Assembly (NCBI GenBank): GCA_024642335.1
Contig: JAHEBH010000021.1
Span: 1-39,253 of the forward strand
Reading direction: 5' to 3'
DNA length: 39,253 nucleotides
From: Erythrobacter sp.
Lineage (GTDB): Bacteria; Pseudomonadota; Alphaproteobacteria; Sphingomonadales; Sphingomonadaceae
Below are positions 6,937 through 16,077 of this stretch, piece after piece. Made by a program: the position numbers and the translations under genes. The notes beneath the pieces were generated by a model that was not told the origin of the DNA, did not search any database, and saw nothing but the letters and a program-made list of their open reading frames with translations. Numbering within the stretch: the stretch's first letter is position 1; each line of letters opens with the position of its first letter.

Positions 6937-7602
6937 TCAGCCTGCCCCCTGGCTCGCCACGTAGTCATCTTCATCCGGATCGATGGGAGCGCTGTCGTGC
7001 TGCAAGTCAGCTTCCAACCGCAGGCGAACCGCTTCTGCGGCATGGCTGGCCCCGAGCTTTGCCATCATGTTGGATCGGTGGATCTCCACCGTTCGCGGAC
7101 TTATCGCCAGCGTGCGGGCAATGGCCTTGTTCGAACAACCCTCGGTCAGCCAGTCGAGTACCTCGCGCTCGCGCTTGCTCAGTGATCCGATGCGTTTGCG
7201 CGCTTCCACCAACCGCCGGCGCGCTTCGTTATGCCTCGCCGCTTCCGCCATCGCATGGTCGATCAGCCTGCCAAGCGCTTCGGGCGTCAAGGGCAGGCAC
7301 AGGTAATCGAATGCCCCACCGCGAATTGCTTCGACAGCATCGTAAACATCGCTGGAATGCGACGCTGCAACAACTGGCAACCATATGCCGTTGTCGTTCA
7401 ACTGTTCGAGGAGCGCCGCCATCCCGTCTTCAGCGACATCGTCGCAAGCGAGAATTATCCCCTCTTCGGGCGATGCATCGAACAATTCCGCAAGATCGGC
7501 ATAGATTTCCGCATGGTGGCCCATGGCAAAGGCCAGCCTGGCCTGTTCAGCGCGAAGGCGGCTGTCGCCGCCAAGGATGTGGAGTTTGCATGGCTTTGTC
7601 AT
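6937..7602 (-). CDS. LuxR/FixJ-type response regulator with a degenerate receiver domain
   Basis: The 221-residue product has a receiver-like domain (about 5-118) and a C-terminal LuxR-type helix-turn-helix (about 138-196; LSKREREVLDWLTEG, NKAIARTLAISPRTVEIH). It should bind DNA as a two-component transcription factor. The receiver departs from the norm: the acidic pair near the N-terminus is replaced by GGD, the lysine of the usual K-P motif is Leu103 (YLCLPL), and the phosphoacceptor region reads LACDDVAEDG, where the Asp is not clearly aligned. Phosphorylation-independent action is therefore possible. The start is placed at the ATG at 7602; a GTG at 7638 is in frame. It lies 209 bp downstream of the Anbu operon on the same strand. 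Confidence 0.85.
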   Translation of the reverse strand: MTKPCKLHILGGDSRLRAEQARLAFAMGHHAEIYADLAELFDASPEEGIILACDDVAEDGMAALLEQLNDNGIWLPVVAASHSSDVYDAVEAIRGGAFDYLCLPLTPEALGRLIDHAMAEAARHNEARRRLVEARKRIGSLSKREREVLDWLTEGCSNKAIARTLAISPRTVEIHRSNMMAKLGASHAAEAVRLRLEADLQHDSAPIDPDEDDYVASQGAG

Positions 7603-7811
7603 GGCGCAATGTCTGCGCAGGAAAGCAGTGTGTGGCACGTGCAGTTCGAACCGAAACCAAGCAATTCCACGGATGGTTAAGCAGATGCTAACCGTAAAAC
7701 TGGCGCATATTTACCTCCAGATCGGAGGAATATTCAGGATTTTCCCGCATGAGGACAAGCCCTTAGGCCCATGCAGGCCTTGCTTTGTCCAGGTCTGACC
7801 GAAACCTGTGC

Positions 7812-8567
7812 CTATTCCGTTTTCTGGTAGAAGCTGTAATCGGGCAGCGAATTGAAGGCGCTCCTGAGCGCGTCGCTCCAGCTCGAACTGATGGCGGTGA
7901 AATAAGGATCATCGTGTTCGATCCGCCGCTCATGCGCGGGTTCGAACCTGCCCCGTTCGATCACCATCATGTCGAGCGGCAGCCCCACCGAAAGATTCGC
8001 CTTGAGGGTGGAATCGAAGCTGACCATGAGCAGCTTGACCGCATCCTCGAAGTTCATCGTGCGATCATATCCACGGATCAGGATCGGGCGGCCATACTTG
8101 GTCTCGCCGATCTGGAAGAACGGCGTATCGAAGCTCGCCTCGATAAAATTGCCTTCCGGATAGATCATGAACAGGCGCGGTTCCATGCCCTCTATCTGGC
8201 CTGCCAGGATCACGCTGGCCGCAAAGCGGCTACCGCTTGCCTGCGGTCCGCCATTGACCTGCTCGCTTTCCTGCACCGTTTCACGCAATAGCTTGCCGAT
8301 CTCGACCGCAACCTGAAACATTGTCGGCAGTTCGAGCAGCGAATTGTTGCGCTCGCCCGGTGTCTTGCTTCGTTCCTCCAGCTTGCTGATGACCGCTTGC
8401 GTTGTGGCGAGATTACCTGCCGTCATGACCGAGATGATGCGGTTGCCCGGAATGCTCCAATGGAACATCTTGCGGAACACCGAGATATTGTCGACGCCCG
8501 AATTGGTTCGCGTGTCGCTCATCAACACGAGTCCCTTGTCGAGCATGATTCCAACGCAATAAGTCAT
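7812..8567 (-). CDS. Anbu, proteasome-type peptidase
   Basis: The 251-residue protein is the bacterial proteasome homologue Anbu, an Ntn-fold hydrolase of the proteasome beta/HslV superfamily. The expected nucleophile is Thr2, exposed after Met removal in MTYCVGI, and the conserved following strands LDKGLVLMSDTRTN and RIISVMTAGNLATTQ are clear. GQIEGMEPRLFMIYPEGN and the Asp-rich SVGLPLDMMVIERG are further family blocks. Anbu assembles into multi-subunit helical or ring-like structures in the cytoplasm, but physiological substrates are not established. It is the last gene of the cluster ATP-grasp, alpha-E, transglutaminase, Anbu, with 76 bp to the previous gene. Confidence 0.92.
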   Translation of the reverse strand: MTYCVGIMLDKGLVLMSDTRTNSGVDNISVFRKMFHWSIPGNRIISVMTAGNLATTQAVISKLEERSKTPGERNNSLLELPTMFQVAVEIGKLLRETVQESEQVNGGPQASGSRFAASVILAGQIEGMEPRLFMIYPEGNFIEASFDTPFFQIGETKYGRPILIRGYDRTMNFEDAVKLLMVSFDSTLKANLSVGLPLDMMVIERGRFEPAHERRIEHDDPYFTAISSSWSDALRSAFNSLPDYSFYQKTE

Positions 8568-8643
8568 CAGTCCTAATCTCTCTGGCGTACACGCTTCCCG
8601 ATGCCCGGCCCTTAATCCGAACCACCGACAACTGCACGAATAA

Positions 8644-9459
8644 TCATTGTTCCGTCTGTTGTTGCTCTACGGCGAGGGAAACATGGAGTTCCTCGTCGGC
8701 CGAGCCCAGCCTGATACCGGTGATCGGGGCTGCCTCGCCATAGTCCCGCCCGGTGGCCACACGGACATAGCGTGGATCTGGGCTGATCCCGTTGGAAATG
8801 TCGAAACCGACCCAGCCAATGCCGGCGACATGGGCTTCGGCCCAGGCATGGGTGGCCTCCTGGTCTATCCGGTCATTCATCATCAGATAGCCCGATACAT
8901 ATCGTGCCGGAATATCAAGCAGGCGCGCAGCACCGATGAAGATATGGGCATGGTCCTGGCATACGCCGGCACCGTCCCTCAGTGCCTCTTCGGCGGTCGT
9001 GTGGACATGCGTTGCACCTGTCTCGTACCGTACGTCGGAAGTGATCGCAGCTGACAGCGCATGGAGCATGGCCAGCACTTCCCCGTCGTCCCGCCGGACA
9101 CAATGTGCCAGCGCCCGCAGCTTCGGTCCGGGCGTAGTTCTGGCTGTCTGGTTGAGGAATGACCAAAGCGGCAGATATCCAGCATGTTGGCCGATGACCC
9201 CCGAATAGTCGAAGGTCTCGACGGCCCCCTCGCATTGGATGGTTACTTCCTGCGCCCCAGGGAGCACCGACACCAGCGCTACGTGGTTGTGATTATGGTC
9301 ATCATATTCGAGTTCAAGTTGCGCCCCATTGCAAGCCATCGTCCAGTCGATGACTTCCTGTCCGTGCGTATCCTTGGGCTTCAGCCGAACACGCTGCAAA
9401 CCATGCGGCACCGGATCGGTGAAACGATAATGGGTGGTGTGGCGGATCGAAAGTCGCAT
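8644..9459 (-). CDS. Transglutaminase-like cysteine protease family protein
   Basis: The 271-residue protein has the bacterial transglutaminase N-terminal beta domain (MRLSIRHTTHYRFTDPV) followed by a transglutaminase/protease core. The catalytic triad is visible: Cys167 in GAGVCQDHAH, His204 in THAWAEAH and Asp220 in GWVGFDISNG. Such proteins may cleave or remodel isopeptide or amide bonds. The start is set at the ATG at 9459, where family similarity begins and which lies 13 bp after the alpha-E stop; the frame is open further upstream only because it overlaps alpha-E. It belongs to the Anbu operon, in which it is thought to act with ATP-grasp and alpha-E proteins on a peptide-like product. 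Confidence 0.92.
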   Translation of the reverse strand: MRLSIRHTTHYRFTDPVPHGLQRVRLKPKDTHGQEVIDWTMACNGAQLELEYDDHNHNHVALVSVLPGAQEVTIQCEGAVETFDYSGVIGQHAGYLPLWSFLNQTARTTPGPKLRALAHCVRRDDGEVLAMLHALSAAITSDVRYETGATHVHTTAEEALRDGAGVCQDHAHIFIGAARLLDIPARYVSGYLMMNDRIDQEATHAWAEAHVAGIGWVGFDISNGISPDPRYVRVATGRDYGEAAPITGIRLGSADEELHVSLAVEQQQTEQ

Positions 9460-9472
9460 GGTTTTCCCGGCA

Positions 9473-10420
9473 TCAACGCGTGAAACGGTAGTCTTCAGCA
9501 ATCGCATTGGCGATCGCCTGATTACCGGAAATGAAATCAACGAGGAATTCATGCAAACCGCGATCGAAGATATCATCGATCGTTGTTGCCGAGAGTGCCG
9601 CCTCTGCATCCTGCACCATGGCGTTGCTTTGACTTTCATGCCCGTGAAGTTGGGCAAGAGCGGCTAGATTTCCCGACAGCGCTTGCCAGCAAAAGGCCAG
9701 GCTGCGCGGAAGGCGCGCATCTAGAATCAGCAGTTCCGCGATCCCGCTCGCATCGGGCTTTCCCGAATGAATGACTTCGCGGTGCGCCCGCCGGGCAGAA
9801 AGCGCCCGCAAGATACTCTCCCACTGGCCAGCATCAAGGCGCGATCCGACATGGGCGAGAGATGGCAGAAGAAGGTGATATTTGACATCGAGAATACGCG
9901 CAGTGTTGTCCGCACGTTCCACGAAGGTTCCGGCACGGGCAAAATGGAAGATATCGTTGCGCAGCATCGATCCATAAGTCGCGCCACGCACCAGCGTCGC
10001 CTCGCGCCGGATCGAATAAAGTACCTCATTGAGGTTGGCCTCGCGCACCGGCCGCGCCAGTGCTGCCTTCAACGTCATCCAGACTTCGTTGACAGCTTCC
10101 CATACTTCAGCAGTAATCGATGTCCGCGCCAGGCGGGCACTGCTGCGTGCATTTTCCACCATCGCCATCACGCATTCGGGATTGTCCTTGTCGCGCAGAA
10201 TGAAGTCGCACACCTCGGGTCCGGAATAGGTGCCATATTTCGCCTCATAGGTCGTCTCCATGCCCAGCGTATTGATGACGGAGCGCCATTCCTCGCCTGC
10301 AGCATCGCCGCCCCTGGTCAGCGCCATGCGGAAACCGGCCTCAAGCAGGCGCGCGGTATTCTCCGCCCGCTCGAGATAGCGGAACATCCAGAAGATGGCG
10401 TTGGCTGTCTTGCCTAGCAT
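9473..10420 (-). CDS. Alpha-E domain protein (DUF403)
   Basis: The 315-residue protein is an all-helical alpha-E protein. It begins with the family signature MLGKTANAIFWMFRYLERAENTAR (split here: MLGKTANAIFWMFRYLER, then AENTARLLEAG) and repeats a similar block at about 163-175 (TFVERADNTARIL), suggesting two related halves. The family nearly always sits beside the circularly permuted ATP-grasp protein and a transglutaminase, as here, with gaps of 16 and 13 bp. Its biochemical role is unproven; comparative work placed it in predicted peptide-synthesis or amidoligase operons. No transmembrane segment or signal peptide is seen, so it is probably cytoplasmic. Confidence 0.92.
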   Translation of the reverse strand: MLGKTANAIFWMFRYLERAENTARLLEAGFRMALTRGGDAAGEEWRSVINTLGMETTYEAKYGTYSGPEVCDFILRDKDNPECVMAMVENARSSARLARTSITAEVWEAVNEVWMTLKAALARPVREANLNEVLYSIRREATLVRGATYGSMLRNDIFHFARAGTFVERADNTARILDVKYHLLLPSLAHVGSRLDAGQWESILRALSARRAHREVIHSGKPDASGIAELLILDARLPRSLAFCWQALSGNLAALAQLHGHESQSNAMVQDAEAALSATTIDDIFDRGLHEFLVDFISGNQAIANAIAEDYRFTR

Positions 10421-10436
10421 GATCCGGTCCTGCCCA

Positions 10437-11867
10437 TCAGTCGTCCAGCACCCAGGTGTCCTTGGTCCCGCCGCCTTGCGAGGAATTGACCACCAGCGAT
10501 CCCTTTTTCAGCGCCACGCGCGTCAGCCCGCCGGGTGTCAGGTCGATTCCGTTGGGAGAAACCAGGACATAGGGGCGCAAATCCACGTGACGCGGCGCCA
10601 GCCCTGCCTTGGTGAAGATCGGGCAGGTGGAAAGCGCCAGTGTGGGCTGCGCAATATAGTTTTCCGGTTTGGCCTTCAGCTTCTTGGCGAAGGCGGCAAT
10701 CTCCTTCTTCGAGGAGGTCGGCCCGATCAACATGCCATAGCCGCCCGAACCGTGGACTTCCTTCACCACCAGTTCGGCAATGTTATCGAGCACATAGGCC
10801 AGGCTGTCCGGTTCCGCGCAGCGCCAGGTCGGGACATTGGGCAATAGCGGCTTTTCGCCGGTGTAGAACTCGACGATGTCGGGCATGAAGGAATAGATCG
10901 CCTTGTCATCGGCAATGCCCGTTCCCGGCGCATTGGCGATGGTTATCCCCCCGGCACGATAGACATCGAATAGCCCCGGCACACCCAGCATGGAGGCTGG
11001 ATTGAAGGTCAGCGGGTCGAGGTATTCGTCATCTACACGGCGATAGAGCACGTCGATCGGCTTGAAGCCTGCCGTGGTGCGCATCTGCACCCGGCCTTCA
11101 ACCACACGCAAGTCTCCGCCCTCGACAAGTTCTGCACCCATCTGGTCGGCAAGGAAGGCATGTTCGAAATAGGCCGAATTGTAGATTCCCGGGGTCAGAA
11201 CGGCGATCACCGGTTTACCGCTAGTGGCAGAAGGTGCGCAGGCAGCAAGACTGCGGGCCAGGCGGCTGGGATAGTCCGAGACCTTCTGCACATTCATGCG
11301 GGCGAAAAGGTCGGGAAACATCGCGATCATCGTCTCGCGATTTTCCAGCATGTAGCTCACACCAGAAGGCGTTCGCGCATTGTCCTCCAGCACCATGAAT
11401 TCATCTGGACCGGTACGGACAAGGTCGATCCCGACAATATGGGTGTAGACATGGCCGGGCGGGGTGAAACCCACCATTTGCGGCAGCCACGCTTCATTAT
11501 TGCGCAGCAGGCGTTCGGGGAAGCGACCGGAACGGACGATTTCCTGCCTGTGGTACAGGTCGTGGATGAACGCGTTGAGCGCACGCACGCGCTGCTCGAT
11601 GCCCCGCGAAAGCTTGCGCCACTCCTTTCCGCTGATGATCCGCGGGACCATGTCGAAAGGTATCAGCCGCTCCTCGGCCGCACTTTCACCATAGACGTTG
11701 AAGGTAATACCTGCGCGGCGAAAGAGGCCCTCGGCCTCCTTGTCCTTGAGCCGCAATTCCGCGGGATCCTGCGCTTCGAACCATTGTTGATATTCGCTGT
11801 ATGCCGGACGGACCGATCCATCAGCATGAAACATTTCGTCGAAGTTGGCTTCCGCTCTCTTGCTCAT
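10437..11867 (-). CDS. Circularly permuted ATP-grasp type 2 family protein
   Basis: The 476-residue protein belongs to the circularly permuted ATP-grasp family (DUF404/DUF407 type). Recognisable blocks are [38 protein letters not shown], the acidic nucleotide/metal region [36 protein letters not shown] and the C-terminal [20 protein letters not shown]. The family is predicted to form amide or peptide bonds with ATP, but the substrates are unknown. The ATG at 11867 has a CGGAG ribosome-binding site and is preferred over an in-frame upstream start at 11897. It is the first gene of the four-gene Anbu operon; the 87 bp upstream, shared with the end of the hydrolase gene, should contain its promoter. 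Confidence 0.93.
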   Translation of the reverse strand: MSKRAEANFDEMFHADGSVRPAYSEYQQWFEAQDPAELRLKDKEAEGLFRRAGITFNVYGESAAEERLIPFDMVPRIISGKEWRKLSRGIEQRVRALNAFIHDLYHRQEIVRSGRFPERLLRNNEAWLPQMVGFTPPGHVYTHIVGIDLVRTGPDEFMVLEDNARTPSGVSYMLENRETMIAMFPDLFARMNVQKVSDYPSRLARSLAACAPSATSGKPVIAVLTPGIYNSAYFEHAFLADQMGAELVEGGDLRVVEGRVQMRTTAGFKPIDVLYRRVDDEYLDPLTFNPASMLGVPGLFDVYRAGGITIANAPGTGIADDKAIYSFMPDIVEFYTGEKPLLPNVPTWRCAEPDSLAYVLDNIAELVVKEVHGSGGYGMLIGPTSSKKEIAAFAKKLKAKPENYIAQPTLALSTCPIFTKAGLAPRHVDLRPYVLVSPNGIDLTPGGLTRVALKKGSLVVNSSQGGGTKDTWVLDD

Positions 11868-11954
11868 AAAGCTCCGTATTGCACTGCAACATGGCACAAG
11901 TTTTCAGGCCTGCCAACCCCGGGGGGTGAATTGCAGAAATTCGGCGGAACCCGA

Positions 11955-12749
11955 CTAGGAGCGATCAAGCTCTTCGGCGACAGCCAGGATGGCTTCGGAT
12001 GAGTTGGAAAAACCCATGTGCGAGCAGCGCAAAGCTCGCTCCCGATCGCGTTCGCCGGGCTGGCCACGTGCACTATGGACGGAGACCACGCCATCGCGCG
12101 CACTCCAGAAGGCCACGGTCTCCACCGGCGGCTTGGCGGGCAGGTCGGCCTTGATCGGCGGCCGTTCCACCGATTGGCCGGTGATCAGCTGGTAGATGCG
12201 CCAGACGTTGTTGGAATAGGGCGTGTGGCTGAAGGGCGAACCCATGCTCACCACCTTTTCCACCAGTTCGGGATGGCGCTTGGCGATTTCGCGCGCGAAA
12301 ATGCCGCCCAGGCTCCAGCCGACGAGTACAACCTGTTGGCCATAGCGGGCATGCACATGCTGCACACGTTCAGACAGGAGTGCAAAGTTTTCCTCGGTCG
12401 GGCCAAAATTGAAGCCCATGCCCCAGCGCTTAACCTTGTGCCCCGCTTCCTCCAGCCTGCGCGCCATATAGCGCATACGCAGCGGGTGGGTGCCAAATCC
12501 CGGCATGAGGATCACCACCTTGCGGTTGCTGGCAGCGGGTACAGTGAGCGGAGGCCTGAGCTGCCGCATGACCGGTTCGAGGAATGCCACGGACTCCGCC
12601 ATGAACAGCATTTGCGATGGACGCCTCGCATTATCCGGCGGCTGCCGCCTCAGCAATTCCACCCGCCGTGCAACGCCATCCGCAAGCATTCCGAGCCTGG
12701 CGGAGGCATTGTGCAGTGGCTGCAAATGTTTCGTTTTCACGACAGTCAT
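11955..12749 (-). CDS. Alpha/beta hydrolase, lipase-like
   Basis: The 264-residue protein has the alpha/beta hydrolase layout. The nucleophile elbow is GWSLGG with Ser146, preceded by the oxyanion strand VVILMPGFGTHPLRM (about 78-92); the likely acid is the Asp of FWSARDGVVS and the likely base the His of CSHMGFSN near the C-terminus. The pattern resembles PGAP1-like or esterase-type hydrolases that act on lipids or acyl esters, but the substrate cannot be read from sequence. No signal peptide is seen. The ATG at 12749 sits only six bases after a good -10 box and has no ribosome-binding site, suggesting a leaderless mRNA. It is upstream of the Anbu operon on the same strand. Confidence 0.85.
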   Translation of the reverse strand: MTVVKTKHLQPLHNASARLGMLADGVARRVELLRRQPPDNARRPSQMLFMAESVAFLEPVMRQLRPPLTVPAASNRKVVILMPGFGTHPLRMRYMARRLEEAGHKVKRWGMGFNFGPTEENFALLSERVQHVHARYGQQVVLVGWSLGGIFAREIAKRHPELVEKVVSMGSPFSHTPYSNNVWRIYQLITGQSVERPPIKADLPAKPPVETVAFWSARDGVVSVHSARGQPGERDRERALRCSHMGFSNSSEAILAVAEELDRS

Positions 12750-12755
12750 GGCGGT

Positions 12756-12784
12756 ATTGTAACAGAATTGTCTTGTTCTGCCAT
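12756..12784 (-). promoter_or_regulatory. Promoter of the hydrolase gene, probably giving a leaderless transcript
   Basis: On the minus strand ATGGCA (12784-12779, four of six to the -35 consensus), a 17-nt spacer and TACAAT (12761-12756, five of six to the -10 consensus) are followed by ACCGCC and then the ATG. The expected start of transcription, about seven bases after the -10 box, coincides with the A of the start codon. The absence of any Shine-Dalgarno sequence before the ATG agrees with this. Confidence 0.55.
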
Positions 12785-12819
12785 GAACAGCTTTGCCGGT
12801 CACATTTTCGTAAAATATG

Positions 12820-13362
12820 TCAGCATTCACCAATGCGCCGTGCAGTGAAGGTGCCCTTCATCGTCATGTCGCCACCGGGCATGCCGGAAACCCGATTGTC
12901 GATATTGAGTGTGTAATTGTCGCCATGCATTGCCCCATCCATGCCGATATGGACCATGCTGCCCTCGCCGCCTTCGCAGGTCATGCGCACCTTCATACGG
13001 TCGCCCGACATATCGAATTCTTCGTAGCTGCAATTTTCCTGGCCTTCCCCGCCGAAAAAATCGGCATCGGGCCGGGCGACATCTTCTGCTGTCAGGCAGT
13101 GCCGCATGGTCATGGAACCCATTTGCCCTCGCATCATCTCCTGCATGTTCTGTGGCATGCCCGGCATGTTCATTTCGGTGAATTCGATGGTTTGTTCCCA
13201 CATGCCCGGCTGCAATGACGCTGTGCTTGCATCTGACACTTCGATCGCCATTTCCGCGCGGGTGATCTCGCCATCGCCATCAGTATCTGCGCCGTTGTCC
13301 GATCCGGAGGAGCAACCGCCAAGGAGGACCAGCGCCGCGGCGGCCAGGTAGATTACTCGCAT
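12820..13362 (-). CDS. DUF3617-type lipoprotein with an EF-hand loop
   Basis: The 180-residue protein has a lipoprotein signal with lipobox LGGC (Cys17). Directly after it, residues 26-37 ([12 protein letters not shown]) form a textbook EF-hand calcium loop with acidic or oxygen ligands at positions 1, 3, 5, 7, 9 and 12. The rest ([20 protein letters not shown], then paired Cys in [18 protein letters not shown] and RMTCEG, and a [14 protein letters not shown] end) is the DUF3617 pattern of periplasmic proteins. The Met-rich patch [14 protein letters not shown] could bind metal. The start at 13362 has a TTGGAGA ribosome-binding site. Function unknown. Confidence 0.8.
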   Translation of the reverse strand: MRVIYLAAAALVLLGGCSSGSDNGADTDGDGEITRAEMAIEVSDASTASLQPGMWEQTIEFTEMNMPGMPQNMQEMMRGQMGSMTMRHCLTAEDVARPDADFFGGEGQENCSYEEFDMSGDRMKVRMTCEGGEGSMVHIGMDGAMHGDNYTLNIDNRVSGMPGGDMTMKGTFTARRIGEC

Positions 13363-13472
13363 GTCGATTCTCCAATGTGGCAATGATTTCATCCGATCGC
13401 AGCAAGTTACCAGTCGGTGATCCGCCTGCCAATGCGATTGCATGCCGGCACTATTTTCTCCATATGTTCCGC

Positions 13473-15656
13473 ATGGCCGAACTTGTTATCCGCAGAGGTC
13501 TGGAAGAACCGGACACATCGGAGAGCTTTACTCCGCACAAGCCCGCGCGTCCGGAAAAGTCGATGCCGGGCAAGAGGTTCGAGCTGGTTTCGGAATACGA
13601 GCCATCCGGCGACCAGCCCACCGCCATTGCCGAACTGGTGCAAGGGACGAAGGATGGCGAACAGACCCAGGTGCTGCTGGGCGTGACCGGCAGCGGCAAG
13701 ACCTTCACCATGGCCAAGGTGGTGGAGGAATTGCAGCGCCCCGCCCTTGTGCTCGCGCCCAACAAGATCCTCGCCGCACAGCTTTATGGCGAGTTCAAGA
13801 GCTTCTTTCCGGGCAATGCGGTCGAGTATTTCGTATCCTATTACGACTACTACCAGCCCGAAGCCTACGTTCCCCGGTCGGACACCTACATCGAGAAGGA
13901 AAGCTCGGTGAACGAGGCGATCGACCGGATGCGCCATTCGGCCACGCGCGCCTTGCTGGAGCGGGACGACGTGATCATCGTCGCCTCGGTCTCCTGCCTC
14001 TACGGCATCGGCTCGGTCGAAACCTATTCGGCCATGATCTTCGACATCAAGAAGGGTGAAACGGCGGACCAGCGAGAAATCATCCGCAAGCTCGTCGCGC
14101 TGCAATACAAGCGTAACGATGCCGCCTTCGCGCGCGGCAACTTCCGTGTGCGGGGGGACAGCCTGGAAATCTTCCCGTCGCATTACGAGGACATGGCCTG
14201 GCGGATCAGCTTCTTCGGCGACGAGATCGAGGAAATCAGCGAATTCGACCCACTGACAGGCAAGAAGGGCCAGAGCCTCGACAAGGTGCGCATCTATGCC
14301 AATTCGCACTATGTCACCCCCGGCCCGACGATGAAGCAGGCCACGGCCGCGATCAAATTCGAACTGGAGGAGCGGCTGAAGGAACTGCACGCCGAGGGCC
14401 GCTTGCTCGAAGCGCAAAGGCTGGAACAGCGCACGAATTTCGACCTCGAGATGATTGCCGCCACCGGCTCCTGCGCGGGGATCGAGAATTATTCGCGCTT
14501 CCTGACCGGTCGCCTGCCCGGCGAGCCGCCGCCGACGCTGTTCGAATACCTCCCTGAAAACGCATTATTGTTCGTGGACGAGAGCCACCAGACCGTGCCG
14601 CAGATCGGCGCGATGTCGAAAGGCGACCACCGCCGGAAGATCACCCTGGCCGAATATGGCTTCCGCCTGCCAAGCTGCATCGACAACCGGCCGCTGCGTT
14701 TCAACGAATGGGATGCGATGCGCCCGCAGACCTTCGCCGTATCCGCCACGCCCGGCAGGTGGGAGATGGATCAGACCGGCGGCGTCTTTGCCGAACAGGT
14801 CATCCGCCCCACCGGGCTGATCGATCCGCCGGTGGAAATTCGCCCGGTCGAGGACCAGGTGCAGGACTGCATCGTCCAGTGCAAGGAAACCGCCGCCAAG
14901 GGCTATCGCACGCTTGTCACCACGCTGACCAAGCGCATGGCCGAGGACCTCACCGAATTCATGCACGAGCAGGGCGTGAAGGTACGCTACATGCATTCGG
15001 ACGTCGAAACGCTCGAACGCATCGAACTGATCCGCGACCTGCGCATGGGTGTCTATGACGTGCTGGTGGGCATCAATCTGCTGCGCGAAGGCCTCGATAT
15101 TCCCGAGTGCGGTCTGGTCTGCATTCTCGATGCCGACAAGGAAGGCTTCCTGCGCTCGGAAACCAGCCTGATCCAGACCATCGGCCGCGCTGCGCGCAAT
15201 GTCGATGGCAAGGTCATCCTCTATGCCGACCGCATTACCGGCAGCATGGAACGCGCGATGGCGGAGACCGAACGCCGCCGCGAGAAGCAGCGCGCCTATA
15301 ACGAGGAACACGGCATCACGCCGACGACGATCATCCGCGGCATCCAGGACATCGTCGCGCATACCGCCAACCGCGACGGGGTGCTGGTCGATATCGAGAC
15401 CGAGGATGGGCGCAACAACCTCGTCGGCCACAATCTGCGCGCCTATATCGAGGAACTCGAGGCGAAAATGCGCGCTGCTGCCGCCGATCTCGAATTCGAG
15501 GAAGCAGGACGCCTGCGCGACGAAATCAGGCGGCTCGAAAACGAGGAACTGGGGTTGGCCGACAAGCACGCGCCGATGGTGGGGCGCAGCAACGAAGGCA
15601 GGCCGGGGACGCGGAAGATGCGTTATGGGAAGGTGCAGAGGAAGTTTGGGCGGTAA
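13473..15656 (+). CDS. uvrB: UvrABC system protein B (excision repair helicase)
   Basis: UvrB receives damaged DNA from UvrA, verifies the lesion and recruits UvrC in nucleotide excision repair. The 727-residue product has Walker A GVTGSGKT at 70-77, the DNA-clamping beta-hairpin region [20 protein letters not shown], the DEAD-like [13 protein letters not shown] motif, helicase motif [11 protein letters not shown] and a C-terminal UVR domain ([20 protein letters not shown]) that binds UvrC. The ATG at 13473 ([10 protein letters not shown]) is chosen as the likely start; ATGs at 13464 and 13377 are in frame and no strong ribosome-binding site decides between them. An N-terminal extension of about 30 residues relative to E. 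coli UvrB is present. Confidence 0.97.
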   Translation: MAELVIRRGLEEPDTSESFTPHKPARPEKSMPGKRFELVSEYEPSGDQPTAIAELVQGTKDGEQTQVLLGVTGSGKTFTMAKVVEELQRPALVLAPNKILAAQLYGEFKSFFPGNAVEYFVSYYDYYQPEAYVPRSDTYIEKESSVNEAIDRMRHSATRALLERDDVIIVASVSCLYGIGSVETYSAMIFDIKKGETADQREIIRKLVALQYKRNDAAFARGNFRVRGDSLEIFPSHYEDMAWRISFFGDEIEEISEFDPLTGKKGQSLDKVRIYANSHYVTPGPTMKQATAAIKFELEERLKELHAEGRLLEAQRLEQRTNFDLEMIAATGSCAGIENYSRFLTGRLPGEPPPTLFEYLPENALLFVDESHQTVPQIGAMSKGDHRRKITLAEYGFRLPSCIDNRPLRFNEWDAMRPQTFAVSATPGRWEMDQTGGVFAEQVIRPTGLIDPPVEIRPVEDQVQDCIVQCKETAAKGYRTLVTTLTKRMAEDLTEFMHEQGVKVRYMHSDVETLERIELIRDLRMGVYDVLVGINLLREGLDIPECGLVCILDADKEGFLRSETSLIQTIGRAARNVDGKVILYADRITGSMERAMAETERRREKQRAYNEEHGITPTTIIRGIQDIVAHTANRDGVLVDIETEDGRNNLVGHNLRAYIEELEAKMRAAAADLEFEEAGRLRDEIRRLENEELGLADKHAPMVGRSNEGRPGTRKMRYGKVQRKFGR

Positions 15657-15795
15657 TTCATATACTAGATCGATAATTCAAATCTTGTGACGGTGTCCGT
15701 AGAAGGGCTTGGATGGAGCGAATAGCACTCTGCTAAATCGCACAAATCCTGTGAACCTATGTGCTTCGGTCGAATCTGATTAAGGTTGGGAAGTA

Positions 15796-16077
15796 ATGAT
15801 CGTCACATTCGCCAACAAGGAAACCGAGCGTCTATGGCTCGGTTTTCGCAGCAAGAAGCTGCCGCCCGATATCCAGCAGAGTGCCTTGGCTAAGCTCGCC
15901 CTGCTCAATCGTGCGAAGAGCCTCGACGACTTGCGCAATCCGCCTGCGAACCGCCTCCACGCCCTCAAGGACGACCGCGCGTGCCAGCATTCCCTTTCCA
16001 TTAATACGCAATGGCGTATATGCTTTGTCTGGAAAGATGGAGAAGCGCGCGGTGTCGAAATTGTCGACTACCACTAA
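15796..16077 (+). CDS. higB: HigB/RelE-type toxin of a type II toxin-antitoxin system
   Basis: The 93-residue protein is a HigB-like member of the RelE/ParE superfamily, ribosome-dependent mRNA endonucleases. The recognisable parts are the N-terminal FANKETERLWLGFRSKKLP, the LRNPPANRLHALKDDR segment, the core strand HSLSINTQWRICFVW and the C-terminal GVEIVDYH. The usual basic and aromatic residues (Arg after QW, terminal His) are kept, so it may well be active. The downstream antitoxin start lies 41 bp inside this gene, which fits a co-translated HigBA module with toxin first. The ATG at 15796 has a GGAAG ribosome-binding site. Confidence 0.9.
   Translation: MIVTFANKETERLWLGFRSKKLPPDIQQSALAKLALLNRAKSLDDLRNPPANRLHALKDDRACQHSLSINTQWRICFVWKDGEARGVEIVDYH

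Noticed and set aside
9460-9657. N-terminal extension of the transglutaminase frame
   Set aside because: It overlaps the conserved end of the alpha-E gene and lacks family similarity; the family N-terminus begins at the ATG at 9459.
13464-13490. Possible SOS box at the start of uvrB (GTTC and GAAC)
   Set aside because: The alphaproteobacterial LexA site is a direct GTTC-N7-GTTC repeat; here the two tetramers are inverted and lie inside the coding start.
13407-15569. Two long minus-strand open frames (336 and 334 codons) across uvrB
   Set aside because: Both are antisense to strongly conserved UvrB motifs and have no family signature.
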